Positions 33,530 through 44,052 of a stretch of DNA of 64,000 nt are shown here, one piece after another. The translations under genes were made by a program, and so were the position numbers. The notes below the pieces were generated by a model. It ran no database searches. It was given only the letters and a program-made list of their open reading frames with translations, and had not been told where the DNA came from. The first letter of the stretch is position 1. Each line of letters opens with the position of its first letter. Origin of the DNA: Pyropia yezoensis (Eukaryota; Rhodophyta; Bangiophyceae; Bangiales; Bangiaceae); contig CM020619.1 of assembly GCA_009829735.1 (NCBI GenBank), forward strand, positions 29,786,063 through 29,850,062, read 5' to 3'.

Positions 33530-36500
33530 GGAATTTCTAGCGAAACATCGGTTATACTTGGCCCACGGACCTCACAAGAAGGTGGAGAGGCACACCCCAT
33601 TCTCGGTGCTAATCGTCAACGTGAGCCGGAAGCCGATAACTCTCGCCAGGGGCACTCGAGTTGGAACAGCAGAGCCTTACCGGGGGTCTGCCCGTGCGAT
33701 GAGCAAGGAGGACCTCCTGAACCTGCAACAAGAATTGACATCCAACCTAACGGCCCTAGACGTACCTCCGCAACAAGAGCAGACTAGCAGCGTCACCCCG
33801 AAGCCCGATCAAGCACCACCCGGGATGCCGAAATTCAACCAAGAAAATGTCCCTCCCGACTTGAAGAAGGCACTGGAAAAGCTTCTCCAGGAATATCGGC
33901 ACCTGTGGTCTGGAGAGCTGGGCAAGATGGACGCCACTCTACACCGGATTCAACTCAAGCCAGATGCCAAGCCAATGCACCTGCAACCATACCGGGCTGG
34001 ACCTCATCGCCGGAATGAGATCGAGAAGCAGGTTAACAAGATGCTCAAGGTGCATGTTGTCGAGCCGTCTGATGGCGAGTGGGCCTTCCCGGTGGTAGTC
34101 GTCCCGAAACCTGGCGGTCACTTCCGTTTCTGCGTTGACTACAGACGCCTGAACGAGATGACAGTCAAGGATGTATACCCGATACCCCGGATGGACGATT
34201 GCATCGACGTTCTCGGTGATGCCACCCTCTTCTCAACGCTGGATTGTAATGCCGGTTACTGGCAGATCCCTCTGGCTGACGAGGACAAGGACAAGACCAC
34301 CTTCACGTGCCACCTGGGGCTATTTCTGTGCAAGCGTCTTCTTTTTGGTCTCACCAATGCTCCGGCGACCTTCCAGAGAGCCATCGACATCATCCTGTCA
34401 GCGCTAAGGTGGAGAACATGCTTGGTCTACCTGGACTACATTATCGTTTTCTCCAAGACCCAGATGGAACTCAAGAGCTTTCTGAGTATGTGCAACGCCT
34501 ACCGCCGGTTCGTACGGGACTATGCCCTGATTCCGGCCATTGACCAAGCTTACCAGCAAGAAGCTCCCCGCACAACTCCCGGTGTTCGACGAGAAGCAGA
34601 CTGCTGGCTTCGAAGAGCTCAAGAAGCGCCTGACCACGACTCCAGTACTGGCGTTACCCAAGCGGGAGGGCCAGTTTGTTCTAGAAACTGATGCCTGTGG
34701 CGTTCAGGTGGGGTGCTCTCTACTCCAGCAGCAACCTGATGGGCACTTCCTCCCGATAGGCTACTACAGTCGCGTCCTGACTCCAGCCGAGAAGAACTGT
34801 TCCACAACGGAGCGCGAATGCTTGGCGGTCGTCTGGGCTTGCTTCCTGTTACGCCCCTATCTTGAAGGACAAGAGTTCCTCATCCGGACGGATCACGCCA
34901 GCCTAAGCTGGCTGCTAAGCATGGACAGCAGCCAAGGAAGAGTCGCCCGGTGGCGCCTACGCCTTTCGGAATTCAAGTACAAGGTGTGCACCAGAGCAGG
35001 GAGGGAGCACCACTGCGCCGACACCATGTCCCGGTTGGAGACTCCTGCAGCCGACACCGGCCCTATCCCAGGGGAAATACCTTGTTTCATCCTCCCGAAT
35101 GTCGGACGTGGCTGGCACGCTCCCCTATATGAGGCACCTGAAGCTCATCAACCGGTAAACATTCACCGGATGCTGCAGGCACAACTGACAGATCCTCAGT
35201 GCTTGGAGCTTCGCCACCAAATGGACCTGAACCGGAATAGTCGCTTCTCCGAGTCTACGGATGGGCTCATGATACGCGTGCCACCCTTCGATGGGGCAAC
35301 TCAAGTCTATGTACCCCAGAGTCTACGAGCTGACATCCTCCGCCTGGAACACTCGTCTCCCCAGGCCGGACATCCTGGCATTAACCGAATGTATGCCTCG
35401 ATGCGACGACACTACTACTGGGAAACCATGGCAAGTGACGTCCATAAGCATCTAGAGGCCTGTGTCTCCTGTGCAATGAACCGGTTGTCCCAAAGGAAGA
35501 AGACTTCTAAGCTACGTCTGTTCCCTGCGGCGGAGCCCTTTGCAAGCTTAAGCATGAACATCCTGGGGCCCCTACCTGAAACATCCAGTGGCAACATATA
35601 CCTGCTCATCATTTGTGACCGGTTCTCCAAGTTCACTCGAGCGATCCCGCTGAGGACCATCAGAGCCCTGGATGTCACGTCAGCCTTCTGCGAGTACTGG
35701 ATAGCTGCCTACGGCCCTCCAGACTTCGTCTTAACCGAAAATGGCCCCCAGTTTGCATCCCTGTTCTTCCAAGGTGTCTGCGACCTGATGGGTATCAAGA
35801 ACTTGTTCACCACGACGTATCACCCACAAACGAACGGCCAGGTGGAACGATTCAACCGGACCCTGGTGAACATGCTACGGCACTACGTTGAGGAGCATGA
35901 AGAAGACTGGGACGAGCTCCTGGCTGTCCTCACGCTAGCCTACAACTCTCGAGTTCACCGGACAACGGGGGTTGCTCCACTCGACTTTGTCACCCCAAGG
36001 CGGCTGACCAACTTCTCCCTGGAAAGAATACCAGACGGTCTCCAGCCTGCACTGAAGTCAGGTCCCAAGGCAAAGGATGAGTTCCTGGAACAACTGAAGC
36101 TCCTGCTCCCAAGAGTCAAGGAGTCAATTTCAAGTACCCAGGAGCGATACAAGCGGGACTATGACAAGGGTGTCCGGGAAAAGGACAAGGAATTGGGTGG
36201 TGGCGACTGGGTTCTTGTGGACAATCATAGCAAGACCCGAGGGAAGCTGGACTCCACGACGGATGGGCCCTATGAGATCCTGAATACGGACGGCTGGACC
36301 TCCCTGCTAGACGTGGATGGCTCCCCGTACCGGGTGAGCGGCGACCATGTCACCCGAGCTCCACCGCCAAGCAAACGGGATCTGACCCGGCGTAACCGGG
36401 CAGCAGTACCCTGGGTATCCCAAGAAGATGGCCGAGAATATGTCTACGTCAAGTTCGTTGACCACGCCTGGAGGGACGGGCGCTTGTACCTGCGAGTACG

Positions 36501-36726
36501 CTGGTTCGGTTTCAACCCGGCTGATGATACTTGGGAACCCTCTAACCGGTTACCGATCGCGGACGTCTGCGCCTACACGCGACGGAACGGGATTGAGGGC
36601 ACCCCGGTGGCCAGAGCCGGCAAGATCCTGGAATCGGACTCGGCGGATGACGAGAAGGGAGGAGCTAATCAAGACCCGCGGGACGAGCCGAGCTCACCCG
36701 CAACAGACGCGGAACAAGAAAATTGA
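33340..36726 (+). pseudogene. pol: Gypsy pol: RT - RNase H - integrase - chromodomain, inactivated
   Basis: Two frames. Frame 1 (about 33340-34540) holds the C-terminal end of protease and RT (VVEPSDGEWAFPVVVVPKPGG, FCVDYRRLNEMTVKDVYPIP, STLDCNAGYWQI, LLFGLTNAPATFQRAID). After a one-base shift near 34537, frame 2 runs to 36726: RNase H (ETDACG, TERECLAVVWA, TDHASL), integrase zinc finger (H..H..C-x2-C, 35330-35480), catalytic core, and a chromodomain (YLRVRWFGFNPADDTWEP, about 36490). Defects: the protease DTG site is absent; the RT box is YLDY instead of YLDD (34428-34439); about 70 codons of the RT thumb are missing near 34458; the first integrase Asp is Asn (35557) and the second is Glu (35737), while the third Glu (35845) and 35-residue spacing remain. 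Codon use is balanced, unlike neighbouring GC-extreme genes. Confidence 0.93.
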
Positions 36727-36871
36727 GACAAAGGGAACGGGTGTATCAAGGAAAACAAGCAATGCAAGCATGGAACTTTCAAGAAAAATAAGCACCCGCT
36801 CGAGCAACCCTTCTCTCCGCCTCTTCCCTCCTCACTCCTCCCTAGACTCTCATCCTCCTTGCCTCCAAGTA

Positions 36872-38988
36872 CTACTCCAGGCGCGGACGCTGCGCCGCGG
36901 GAGCGTCCTCCAGGGCCGCCTCCGCAGCAGGACGGGACCCAGAGGAAGGCGGGATGACGTAGTGCGGTGGGCGAGTCGCTTCCATATACCCCGCCACCAG
37001 AGCAGTACCCGTAGTCGCTGGGCGCTCCCGCTCATCCAGATACACCTGCCGGCACCCCTGAAAGCTAGTGAAGGTACCCGACCACTGCTGGGCCATGCCG
37101 TGCCGCGTCAAGGTCGCTAGAAGCTCACCAACCACCGGGCTGTCCGACATCTGGCCGCTGTCCGCGCAAGCAAACACCCGGTCAACTACGTCGTTCAAGA
37201 CGCTGGCATATGTGCCCAGCACCAAGGAAGACCCGACGCCTTCGACCTGCACCGGAAGACGACCCAGCTGGTCCTCAATCATGCCGACGTCGTACTGGTC
37301 GCACGTCGGTCCACCTTGGGTCAGGTACCAGTCAGGCATCCGAAAGCGGGAAAGGCCCAGAGTCGGCGACGGGATCTCGAACCGACCCGAGTTTGCCACC
37401 ACCGGACGGTTAGCAATGGCGCCGGAAGCCGGAGTCCCCAACTCGAGGGTGGACACGGGGCCGCCACCAGGTGTGGAAGGCGCCCGAGGAGGAACGGCCG
37501 GAGTAGCCGGCGACCGGACGGCCACGCCAAGAGTCGCTGCAGACAAACGCGGTGCCGGAGGAGCTTGAAGTACCGGCACAGGGAGAGCGAGGCGCAAACG
37601 CGCCGGCGACGGTTCAGGCGAGGCCACCGGGGCGACAGGCGCAACTGGAGGAAGCGGAGCCGCCGCAGACGCCCGACCGACCGCCGCGGCCCATCCCGAC
37701 TCTTGTACCGGCGGTCCAGTCGGCAGGAGATCGAGGGCGACCGGAGCAGGAAGACTTCCTAGCTGCGGCCACGCCGGCAGCGGCGTCGCCAGCTGCACCT
37801 TGGCCGGAGAAGACTGGTAGACCACCTGGACCCAACCCGAGTCATCCCGACGCGGGCTGTTCTGGTCGGCGATCACGTTCAAGAAGCTTCGGTCATGCAC
37901 CGGGAGTTGACGCCGGAAGTCGATCATCGCCTGGAAGAGCTCCTTGTACTCCTCGTCCTGGCTGCACAGGAAGTCGATGGTCAAATTGTCGACGATCCAG
38001 ACCATCGGGAGGTCGGGGAGGAGCCAGAGCCGGTTGGACACCAAGACCTCGTGGAGCCAGTGGCTGGCCGCCAAGACCGTCATCTCGGAGGTGTACATCA
38101 TGTACGGGATGGAATGGAAGAAGCCCTTGATCGACGCCTGGGTCAAGGCGTCCAGAAAGTACCACGTGAACGGGATGCTGGACGGAGCAAACCCGACCGG
38201 GATCTCGACTTCCTGCTGGTGCGGGATGACCTTGGGGTAGTACGCCGCCCGGTTGGCCTTGTCCAGCTTCCAGAACTCTTGATGGTTGCAGCTCACGATG
38301 TAGTCACGCTGGCGCCCGCGCCACTCGCCTTGCTCCCGCGCCGGCGACAACATAGAGTACTTCCGGGTCAAGAAAGGCGGCCCCAGAGCGACCATGCTCG
38401 GACAGGGATCACAATTCAGGCTCCCCGACCCCTTGAGCGCCTCGTCCCAGACCTTGAGCGCCCGCTGGACGTACCCTTCCTCCTCCGGCCACCCGAGAAC
38501 GGACGCAGACACGCGACGCTCGGTCAAGGGAAGATCCAACGCCAGCTCGAAGGGGAGATCCTCCTGGCGAGCAACCCAATTGGAATCCGAGAAGCTCTGG
38601 GAGCGGCCTTGAGCCAGGCGCGTCTGGTCCGCCGCATGGAGGCGCTCTTGTCCATCTCCGTCAAGACTCCGCGCTGGAGTTCCTTGCGCCAGATGACCAG
38701 GCAATCCTGCTGGCACTGGGCCGCGCTGGCGTTGCCGACCACCGTAGAGTAGCGCCGGCCCGCCAGAGGATCCTGTCTAAGAAGCATCTCCGGGAGACCC
38801 GCCGGGGGGTCTCGACCGGGCGCGACGCAGAAGCCGGGGGAACTCGATCCGCCTCAGGCCGTGGCGACCGACGCCGGCACCGACACCCGAGGAACTGGAG
38901 GCAAGGGAACGGAACGGCCGCCCGAGCTCTCCTCTGCAACACTCGCCGCTGGAGCCGCGGGCCCAACTCGGATCTCGGAACTGGACAT
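36872..38988 (-). pseudogene. Antisense accessory ORF of the Gypsy element (unknown protein)
   Basis: It lies between pol and the 3' LTR on the strand opposite gag-pol. The long part (38716-36872, 614 codons) has globular composition rich in Trp, Tyr, Phe and Met: RDYIVSCNHQEFWKLDKANR, PFTWYFLDALTQASIKGFFH, LPMVWIVDNLTIDFLCSQDE, LPVHDRSFLNVIADQ. A Pro/Ala-rich linker (about 300-400) and a C-terminal domain (PDWYLTQGGPTCDQYDVGMIEDQLG, FTSFQGCRQVYLDER) follow. A better N-terminus starts at the ATG at 38988 (MSSSEIRVG) and reaches the long frame only through a TGA at 38854-38856 and a frameshift near 38600. So the original protein was likely about 700 residues and has decayed like pol. No known domain is recognised; no zinc finger, membrane span or signal peptide. 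Transcription would start near or within the 3' LTR on the minus strand. Confidence 0.7.
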
Positions 38989-39150
38989 GACGTCAGAATC
39001 CGGGGGAACGGGAAGGTCAAGGTGAAGGAGGGGGCAGGATTGGGGAAGGTGATCGTGCTCGGGGTGAAGATGCTCGACCTCGGCACCGGTGTGGACGTGC
39101 TCGAGGCTGTGCACGGTGGCACCTGGTTCGGCCCGAGGACGTGCCGGACT

Positions 39151-39160
39151 AGGGAGGGAG
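39151..39160 (+). other. Polypurine tract
   Basis: AGGGAGGGAG lies 3 bp before the 3' LTR, the usual place for plus-strand priming of LTR retrotransposons. Confidence 0.75.
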
Positions 39161-39163
39161 CTA

Positions 39164-39730
39164 TGTAGCATCCCTGGCCCCGACTTGGCGCCGACCCGGG
39201 ACTGCGACCCGAGGGCACCAGGTGCCAGAACACGCCCGCCGTGTGGTCATGGTTGGCGGCTGTGGCCCGTGCCCGGCACTGGGATGCGGTGGACTAGCTA
39301 CCCACACGTGAGAGAGGGATTTCTGATGGGTTTTTGCATACTTGTGAGGGACTTGATTTGAGAGAATTTGAGTGTGAGATTAGAGAGGGGGAATAGAATT
39401 AGTAGTGACAGTGGCCCCCGACCTGACGAGGTTAGACTCGGGTCGGGGCCACTCGGGGTTATGGGGGGGCTACCTGGCCAACGTGCCGAGGCTCCCCCAG
39501 ATGCACGTTAAGAGGGACAGCGAGGTGCCCTTGGCCCGCACCCTCAGGAAAAAGACAACTGCGCGTTTGCTTTCCTCTTCCCCGTGTGCACTACTGTGCG
39601 TATCTGTTTGCTCTGCGAGCAGGCACGTGAGGCAACAGGCATACCACACTCGTAGTTCCCCTTTCTGGGTTACCTGTCCCTTTCCACCGAGGGATATTGA
39701 CACGTGTCTGAGAGGATCCAGTTTATACCA
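39164..39730 (+). repeat. 3' LTR
   Basis: 567 bp, TGTAGCATCC...TTATACCA, matching the 5' LTR. The following base enters the protease gene of the minus-strand element with no duplicated target sequence. Confidence 0.95.
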
Positions 39731-40443
39731 CAGTACCAACCAGTTCCCCGTAACATCAGTTACAATGTCAACGTGCGCCACCGAATTGGGGGGCAACGTA
39801 ACCTTACGGGCTAAACGCAGGGTAGCAGTAAACCCTTCTCTCACGGAGCAAACAGGCTTTGACTGTGAGACTGTCACAGGAGCCACAGACCTTCCCTTAC
39901 CAAGGATGGGGACGGTCTCCCCATTCATCAACTTGACCCAATACTCAGGGCCACAAATCAAAGGCACTTGTGTTACGACATAAGGGGTACCCAGAAGCAG
40001 GGGTACCGATATATTCTCAACTACTCCATAGGTCACGTCGACCTCATGGGTTCCCAACCTAGTTGGTAGGGTTACGGCACCAACAATGGCAAGTACCCCA
40101 CCATTGATGTCGATCATATCGTCGGCCTTAGACCTCCAGCGTTGGAGCTTCATCTCCTTGGGAAATAGCGACTTGCGTATCAAAGAGGCTCTGAACCGGT
40201 ATCAAGTACGATACGGGCACAACAGGCACGGCCGGGGGCTAGTTGCACGTGGCCAGCCACCTGGAAGTTCTCACCCGTCAGCACCGCGATGACCCGACGT
40301 GGGTTTACGTTCTTGCGGAGTCCTACCCGAGGTAGGCGGACTCCCTTAGGTCGGCGCAGTATCCGGCAGGGTTGGTTCTTCCTCTCGACCCACTTGGCCG
40401 AGGCTGCCGTTGTGAGCATAGGACGGCCAGCTTCAACGGTCAT
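39731..40443 (-). pseudogene. Gypsy protease, frameshifted and truncated
   Basis: Frame 40443-40180 ends with RIVLDTGSEPL, the Asp-Thr-Gly catalytic site of retroviral-type aspartic proteases. A frameshift at about 40181 leads to the second frame (RKSLFPKE ... ADDMIDINGGVLAIVGAVTLPT ... ISVPLLLGTPYV), the flap and psi-loop part. The protein passes into the first element's LTR at 39730, so everything downstream is lost. Confidence 0.8.
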
Positions 40444-42386
40444 TCGTTTCCCGCCGACTTGGCGTCGGAACCCGAGGGCGAAGGGGAAGACGACGAGTCC
40501 GAGGACGACGTGTCCGCCCCCTCCGCTGAGGGTGTGCGGACCGCTACTACCGGTCGAGGTCCACCCTCGCGGCGTGACCGTACTTCGTTCGTAGCCGTCT
40601 TCTTACTCGCATTCTTAACGAGTTGTTGAATGCGTTTACACAACATAGGGCAATCATACGCCCAGTGTCCATCGGAGTTGCAGTTCCAACACCGATGGAC
40701 AGTTCCCGGAGGAGTCTTCCCGACTTGGGAAGTAGATGAGGTACCCTGGGAAGTTCCCACGGCAGCTACTATCTTATCCTTGCGGATTCGGCGTGCCTCT
40801 CGTAGCTCTCTGGCCTGGCGCGCCTCCTCTCGCTCCTTGGCCAACTCGGCCTGACGCTCATGGCGCTGCTTCTCCCGCAACTTGCGGTACGCCTCACCTC
40901 TGCGGTAAGCAAACCTGGCCAACTCGGCCAGCGTCGCCCGGGCAGTATTATGCTCCCGGATCTTCATACGGACTGACCAATGGAGTCCCTCCACAAACCG
41001 ACTCTTCACCACAGCTTGTGGATGAAGAAACCCACAAAGATTGTTGAGCTTACGAACTCGCTCCGCAAAGGACAACTCGTCCTCAGCCTCTTCCTGGTGA
41101 GCTTGGGTAAACTTCTCAACTTGAGAAGCCAACGCTGCTTCATCCACCGCAGCTCTCAACAACCAGTTGACGAGCACCAAGTAGGACGTCACCTCACCAG
41201 CGCCTCCACTTGAGGAACTGGGCATGACGGACATGAGTTCTGTCCTTAGGTCGCCCTTGGTAAACTCCTGTAGCATGTAGAAAGCCATGCCTTCACTTAT
41301 GGCATTGTCGTCACAGGCTGTTGTGAAACGACGTAGAAACTCAAAGACACGGAGGGAGGGAGTTCCATCCCACTCCGCTTTGTGCCCCAAAGAATGAAGT
41401 GCATTCTTCTTGGCACGGCCCATAGCTCGGGCCTGAATAGGACCGTACGCCACCGACTTGTTGTGGAGGGCGTAGGTCTCACAGTCAGAGATCCTCTGAT
41501 GGACCGGGTTGGCTACCTGGATCTTGGGCGGCACCTTACGTTGAGGGAAAAGCCGCTGAGGCAATGGGGTGAGTTGACCCGCAGTGCCTGTCGTCTGCCG
41601 CAGCGAGCTTGGTGTAGCCACCGGCGTTTCCGAGGGGAACTCCTCCGTAAAGGGCGTGCGCCCCACCGAGAATGGTGTGGCTCTCTCTTTGGGAGTCCCA
41701 GGGGTCACCCCCGGTTCGGGGCGGCCCGAGACAGGCGTAGGGAGGGATTCCCTTGCGTCTGCGGGCTCGAAAGCCTCAATCCAGTCTTGACATTGAGACC
41801 TTCTGGCAAACTCGCCACAATCTGATTCAGAATGGTATTTGTCATCGTGACCACCAGGTCCGGCAAAGTCTGCCGCAACACATTGGTCGCCTCCCGACGG
41901 ACAGTTTCCGCGAGGAGTGGATTATCGACTCCAGTTGAGTCTCGGTCCGCCTCCGGGAGTCCACCTGACGGGGTAACCACGATCCTCAGAGGTCTCAACC
42001 GGGGGCATGGGCGCGAGCCCATCGCCGACCAACGGAGGTCCGCCGTCCTCTGAAAGCCTAGTTGGCGACGGCTCCAAGCCAAAGTTGGCTCCAACCCGAG
42101 TGGATCCCGCGGGGACAGTCCTCTCACCTTGGGACGTTCCCGTTGAGTATACCACACGGTGGCCAGACTTCGGCCCACCAACATCAGAAGCGTCACCCGA
42201 ATGAACTCCCGACTGAGTCGGGGTGGCCTGTTGCCCGCCCGTACTCCCAGTCCTGCTGGCTTGAGGGACCTCTAGTCCCTCTGCGACCCCAGGTACACCT
42301 ACCTGTGTCTCACCAGTACTCAAAGCCACCGGAGTACGTGCGTCACCCGTGTACTCCCCAGACGACGGGGGGTCCGAACCAGCCAT
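40440..42386 (-). pseudogene. gag: Gypsy gag with zinc knuckle, two frameshifts
   Basis: It starts at the ATG at 42386 (MAGSDPPSSGEYTGD). The frame shifts near 41990 and again near 41785, then is open from 41708 to 40440 (422 codons). The capsid region (RVFEFLRRFTTACDDNAISEGMAFYML) is homologous to the gag at 31.9-33.5 kb. A long basic/Glu coiled-coil-like stretch (EKQRHERQAELAKEREEARQ) precedes the CCHC knuckle CWNCNSDGHWAYDC (about 40660-40700). The tail is Ser/Asp-rich, ending SAGNE. The gag stop overlaps the start of the protease frame by 4 bp, in a different phase. Confidence 0.85.
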
Positions 42387-42486
42387 GTTGGCTAACGATC
42401 CTCAAGACACGGTCCAAGTCCACCGTTCCTCTGAGACAGAGCGCCCCCTACACCCGGGTGCACCCGGAGGTAAAGTTTACCTCTGT

Positions 42487-42503
42487 CCCCTGCTGCTCCA
42501 CCA
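42487..42503 (-). other. Primer-binding site of the second Gypsy element
   Basis: The reverse complement is TGGTGGAGCAGCAGGGG, identical to 31662-31678. It is followed rightwards by AA and then TGTGGCAAAACC (42506), the inner end of the LTR. Confidence 0.7.
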
Positions 42504-42505
42504 AA

Positions 42506-42870
42506 TGTGGCAAAACCACTCACACACACGGCACCCAAGTTGGGGCGGTGCTCAAGGGCTGCCTCCCGTGTCGGGGGAACCGGAAGAAGTGCAAGTCGCA
42601 CACACGCTGTCCCTGTTGTGGGGCAATCCCCCCACCAGTAAACAAGAAGATGGTGCGTGGGCCAACAGTTTCTTGGTCGGGACGGGGAAGCGAGGCCAAG
42701 CCCCGCTGTCCCTCCCCTTATCCCCCCAGGGTCCCCTCAGAATCTCGCCACTCAGAATCTCCCACCTCAGCACCTGCCCACCGGGCCACACGAAAATTCA
42801 AGACGATAAATGCAGACAACCCTCAAGTCCACGTTGGATTTACTACTAAGCTAACTATCCCTTACTTAGG
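42506..42870 (-). repeat. 5' LTR of the second Gypsy element, outer boundary not determined
   Basis: The inner border TGTGGC (plus-strand reading) fits TG...CA LTR ends. No second copy exists in the window to fix the far end, so the right coordinate is only a guess and the LTR may extend further. A plus-strand frame runs through the whole region (see findings). Confidence 0.4.
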
Positions 42871-42873
42871 GAA

Positions 42874-43330
42874 TATGGACCCAAATGCACGGGAAGGAAC
42901 GGGTCAGGCTAGTGGCCTGCCGCCCCTTGCATGGCACGTGTTGCCCCCCTACCTGGGGGTCAATACTGCCACAACCCTCAGCACCACCAGCGCCGCCACT
43001 CTGCTCACCGGGACTGGCACGGTCATGACCGCCAGTTCCTGCAGCATCTGCAACGCCAGCGCCGCCGCGCAGTCTGCGCTGTACAGGGCCGACACCTTCG
43101 CATCCGTCTACTCGGTCAGCAGCGCCATGGGGACCACCCTCCATAGCACAGCAGAAGGGTCCTTCTTCACCAGGACGGCCACCACCAGCCCCACCGCTGC
43201 TCGCTTCAGGAACAACAGAGGTGTGTGTACCTCGGCGCATCGTCCCAAAGACTCACGAGCTCCCGGTCGGAGGGAAGGGGGGGGCGACGAGCGGTGTGAG
43301 CGTACCGCACGAGCACGCGGGAGGAGGTAG
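42874..43330 (+). other. Candidate coding exon, unknown
   Basis: From an ATG near 42875 (MDPNAREGTGQASGLPPL) to the stop at 43330 there is a Ser/Thr/Ala-rich frame (SSCSICNASAAAQSALYRADTFASVYSVSSAM) with a more protein-like first half than second. The upstream part of the same frame lies antisense to the LTR and gag of the Gypsy element. No signal peptide or family is recognised. Confidence 0.25.
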
Positions 43331-43589
43331 CGGGAGGTGGTCGAGACGCCGGGGGGTGACAGCGCGCGCCAGTCGCACGTATGCCGCCGCTAGGACTGAC
43401 GCGTGGGCCAGCTCAGCGTAGACACTGGCAGGAAGAGCACGAGCCAGATGCCGGCCGTAGGAACTGGTGGGACCTTCATGTGCCCGTGTTCGCGGCGGAC
43501 CACACGCCGCAGTTTCACTGCGAAACCACGCTAGGTTTTAAACTTTCAAACAGTAGCACGCTTCGTGCTCCATGAATTTCACGTGTCCG

Positions 43590-43710
43590 GCATGTGCAAC
43601 GTTGTGCGTCTCCATTGGTGGAAGTCAAGAACTAGTGCACCTCATTGGGCAGATAGTGCACTATTAGTGCACTATCCGGGGTGGTCATTGGCTGCATCAA
43701 TTGAGAGGAC
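43590..43710 (+). promoter_or_regulatory. CCAAT-box-rich putative promoter
   Basis: Three ATTGG pentamers (about 43613, 43645 and 43686) and two AGTGCACTAT words (about 43657 and 43666) cluster in 100 bp before the long low-complexity frame. Inverted CCAAT boxes with regular spacing suggest NF-Y-type binding; inferred only. Confidence 0.35.
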
Positions 43711-44052
43711 TCCCAACCCATGGAGGGCTGGCCCGGACCACCGCTGCAAACCATCGCGGGCAGCGCTCAGCGCTCCGTTGGCGCCACCGCCTCGGCCCTT
43801 CCCGGGGATCCCCTTCGCTCCCCTCCGCCACCGCCCCCCCGCCCTCCTCCCGCTCGCGCCGTCTGCCGTCAGGGGGCCCCCCACCAAAGCCGCCAGACTC
43901 GCCGGTCGCGGCGGTGCGGCGCCGCGCTCCCGACCGCCGCCTGGCGCTCAGGAGCAACGGCCCCCCCCCCTCCCGCCGCGGTTTCCCCCCTCCTGCCGCC
44001 ACCATCCTCTCCTCCCTCCTCCCCCTTTTCCGTCGTGCCACACGCTTGGACC

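Larger units (their letters stand above)
31088..39730 (+). mobile_element. Ty3/Gypsy LTR retrotransposon (chromodomain type), defective
   Basis: 8.6 kb bounded by TG...CA LTRs with PBS, gag, pol (RT, RNase H, integrase, chromodomain), an antisense frame and a polypurine tract. The protease core, part of RT and key catalytic residues are lost. No target-site duplication is seen: the 5 bp before the left LTR are G's, while the right flank begins CAGTA. The right flank is inside an opposite-strand Gypsy protease gene, whereas the left flank is unrelated DNA. This suggests that recombination or deletion followed insertion. Confidence 0.95.
39731..42505 (-). mobile_element. Second Ty3/Gypsy element, truncated, minus strand
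   Basis: Reading leftwards from 42503: PBS (identical to that of the first element), gag with zinc knuckle, then protease, which ends abruptly at the 3' LTR of the first element. RT, integrase and the far LTR are not in the window. Its LTR should begin at 42506 and extend rightwards. Confidence 0.85.

Noticed and set aside
37895..38752. 285-codon plus-strand frame opposite the antisense Gypsy ORF
   Set aside because: Charged, repetitive composition typical of a shadow frame; the minus strand is longer and more protein-like, and extends the better N-terminus.
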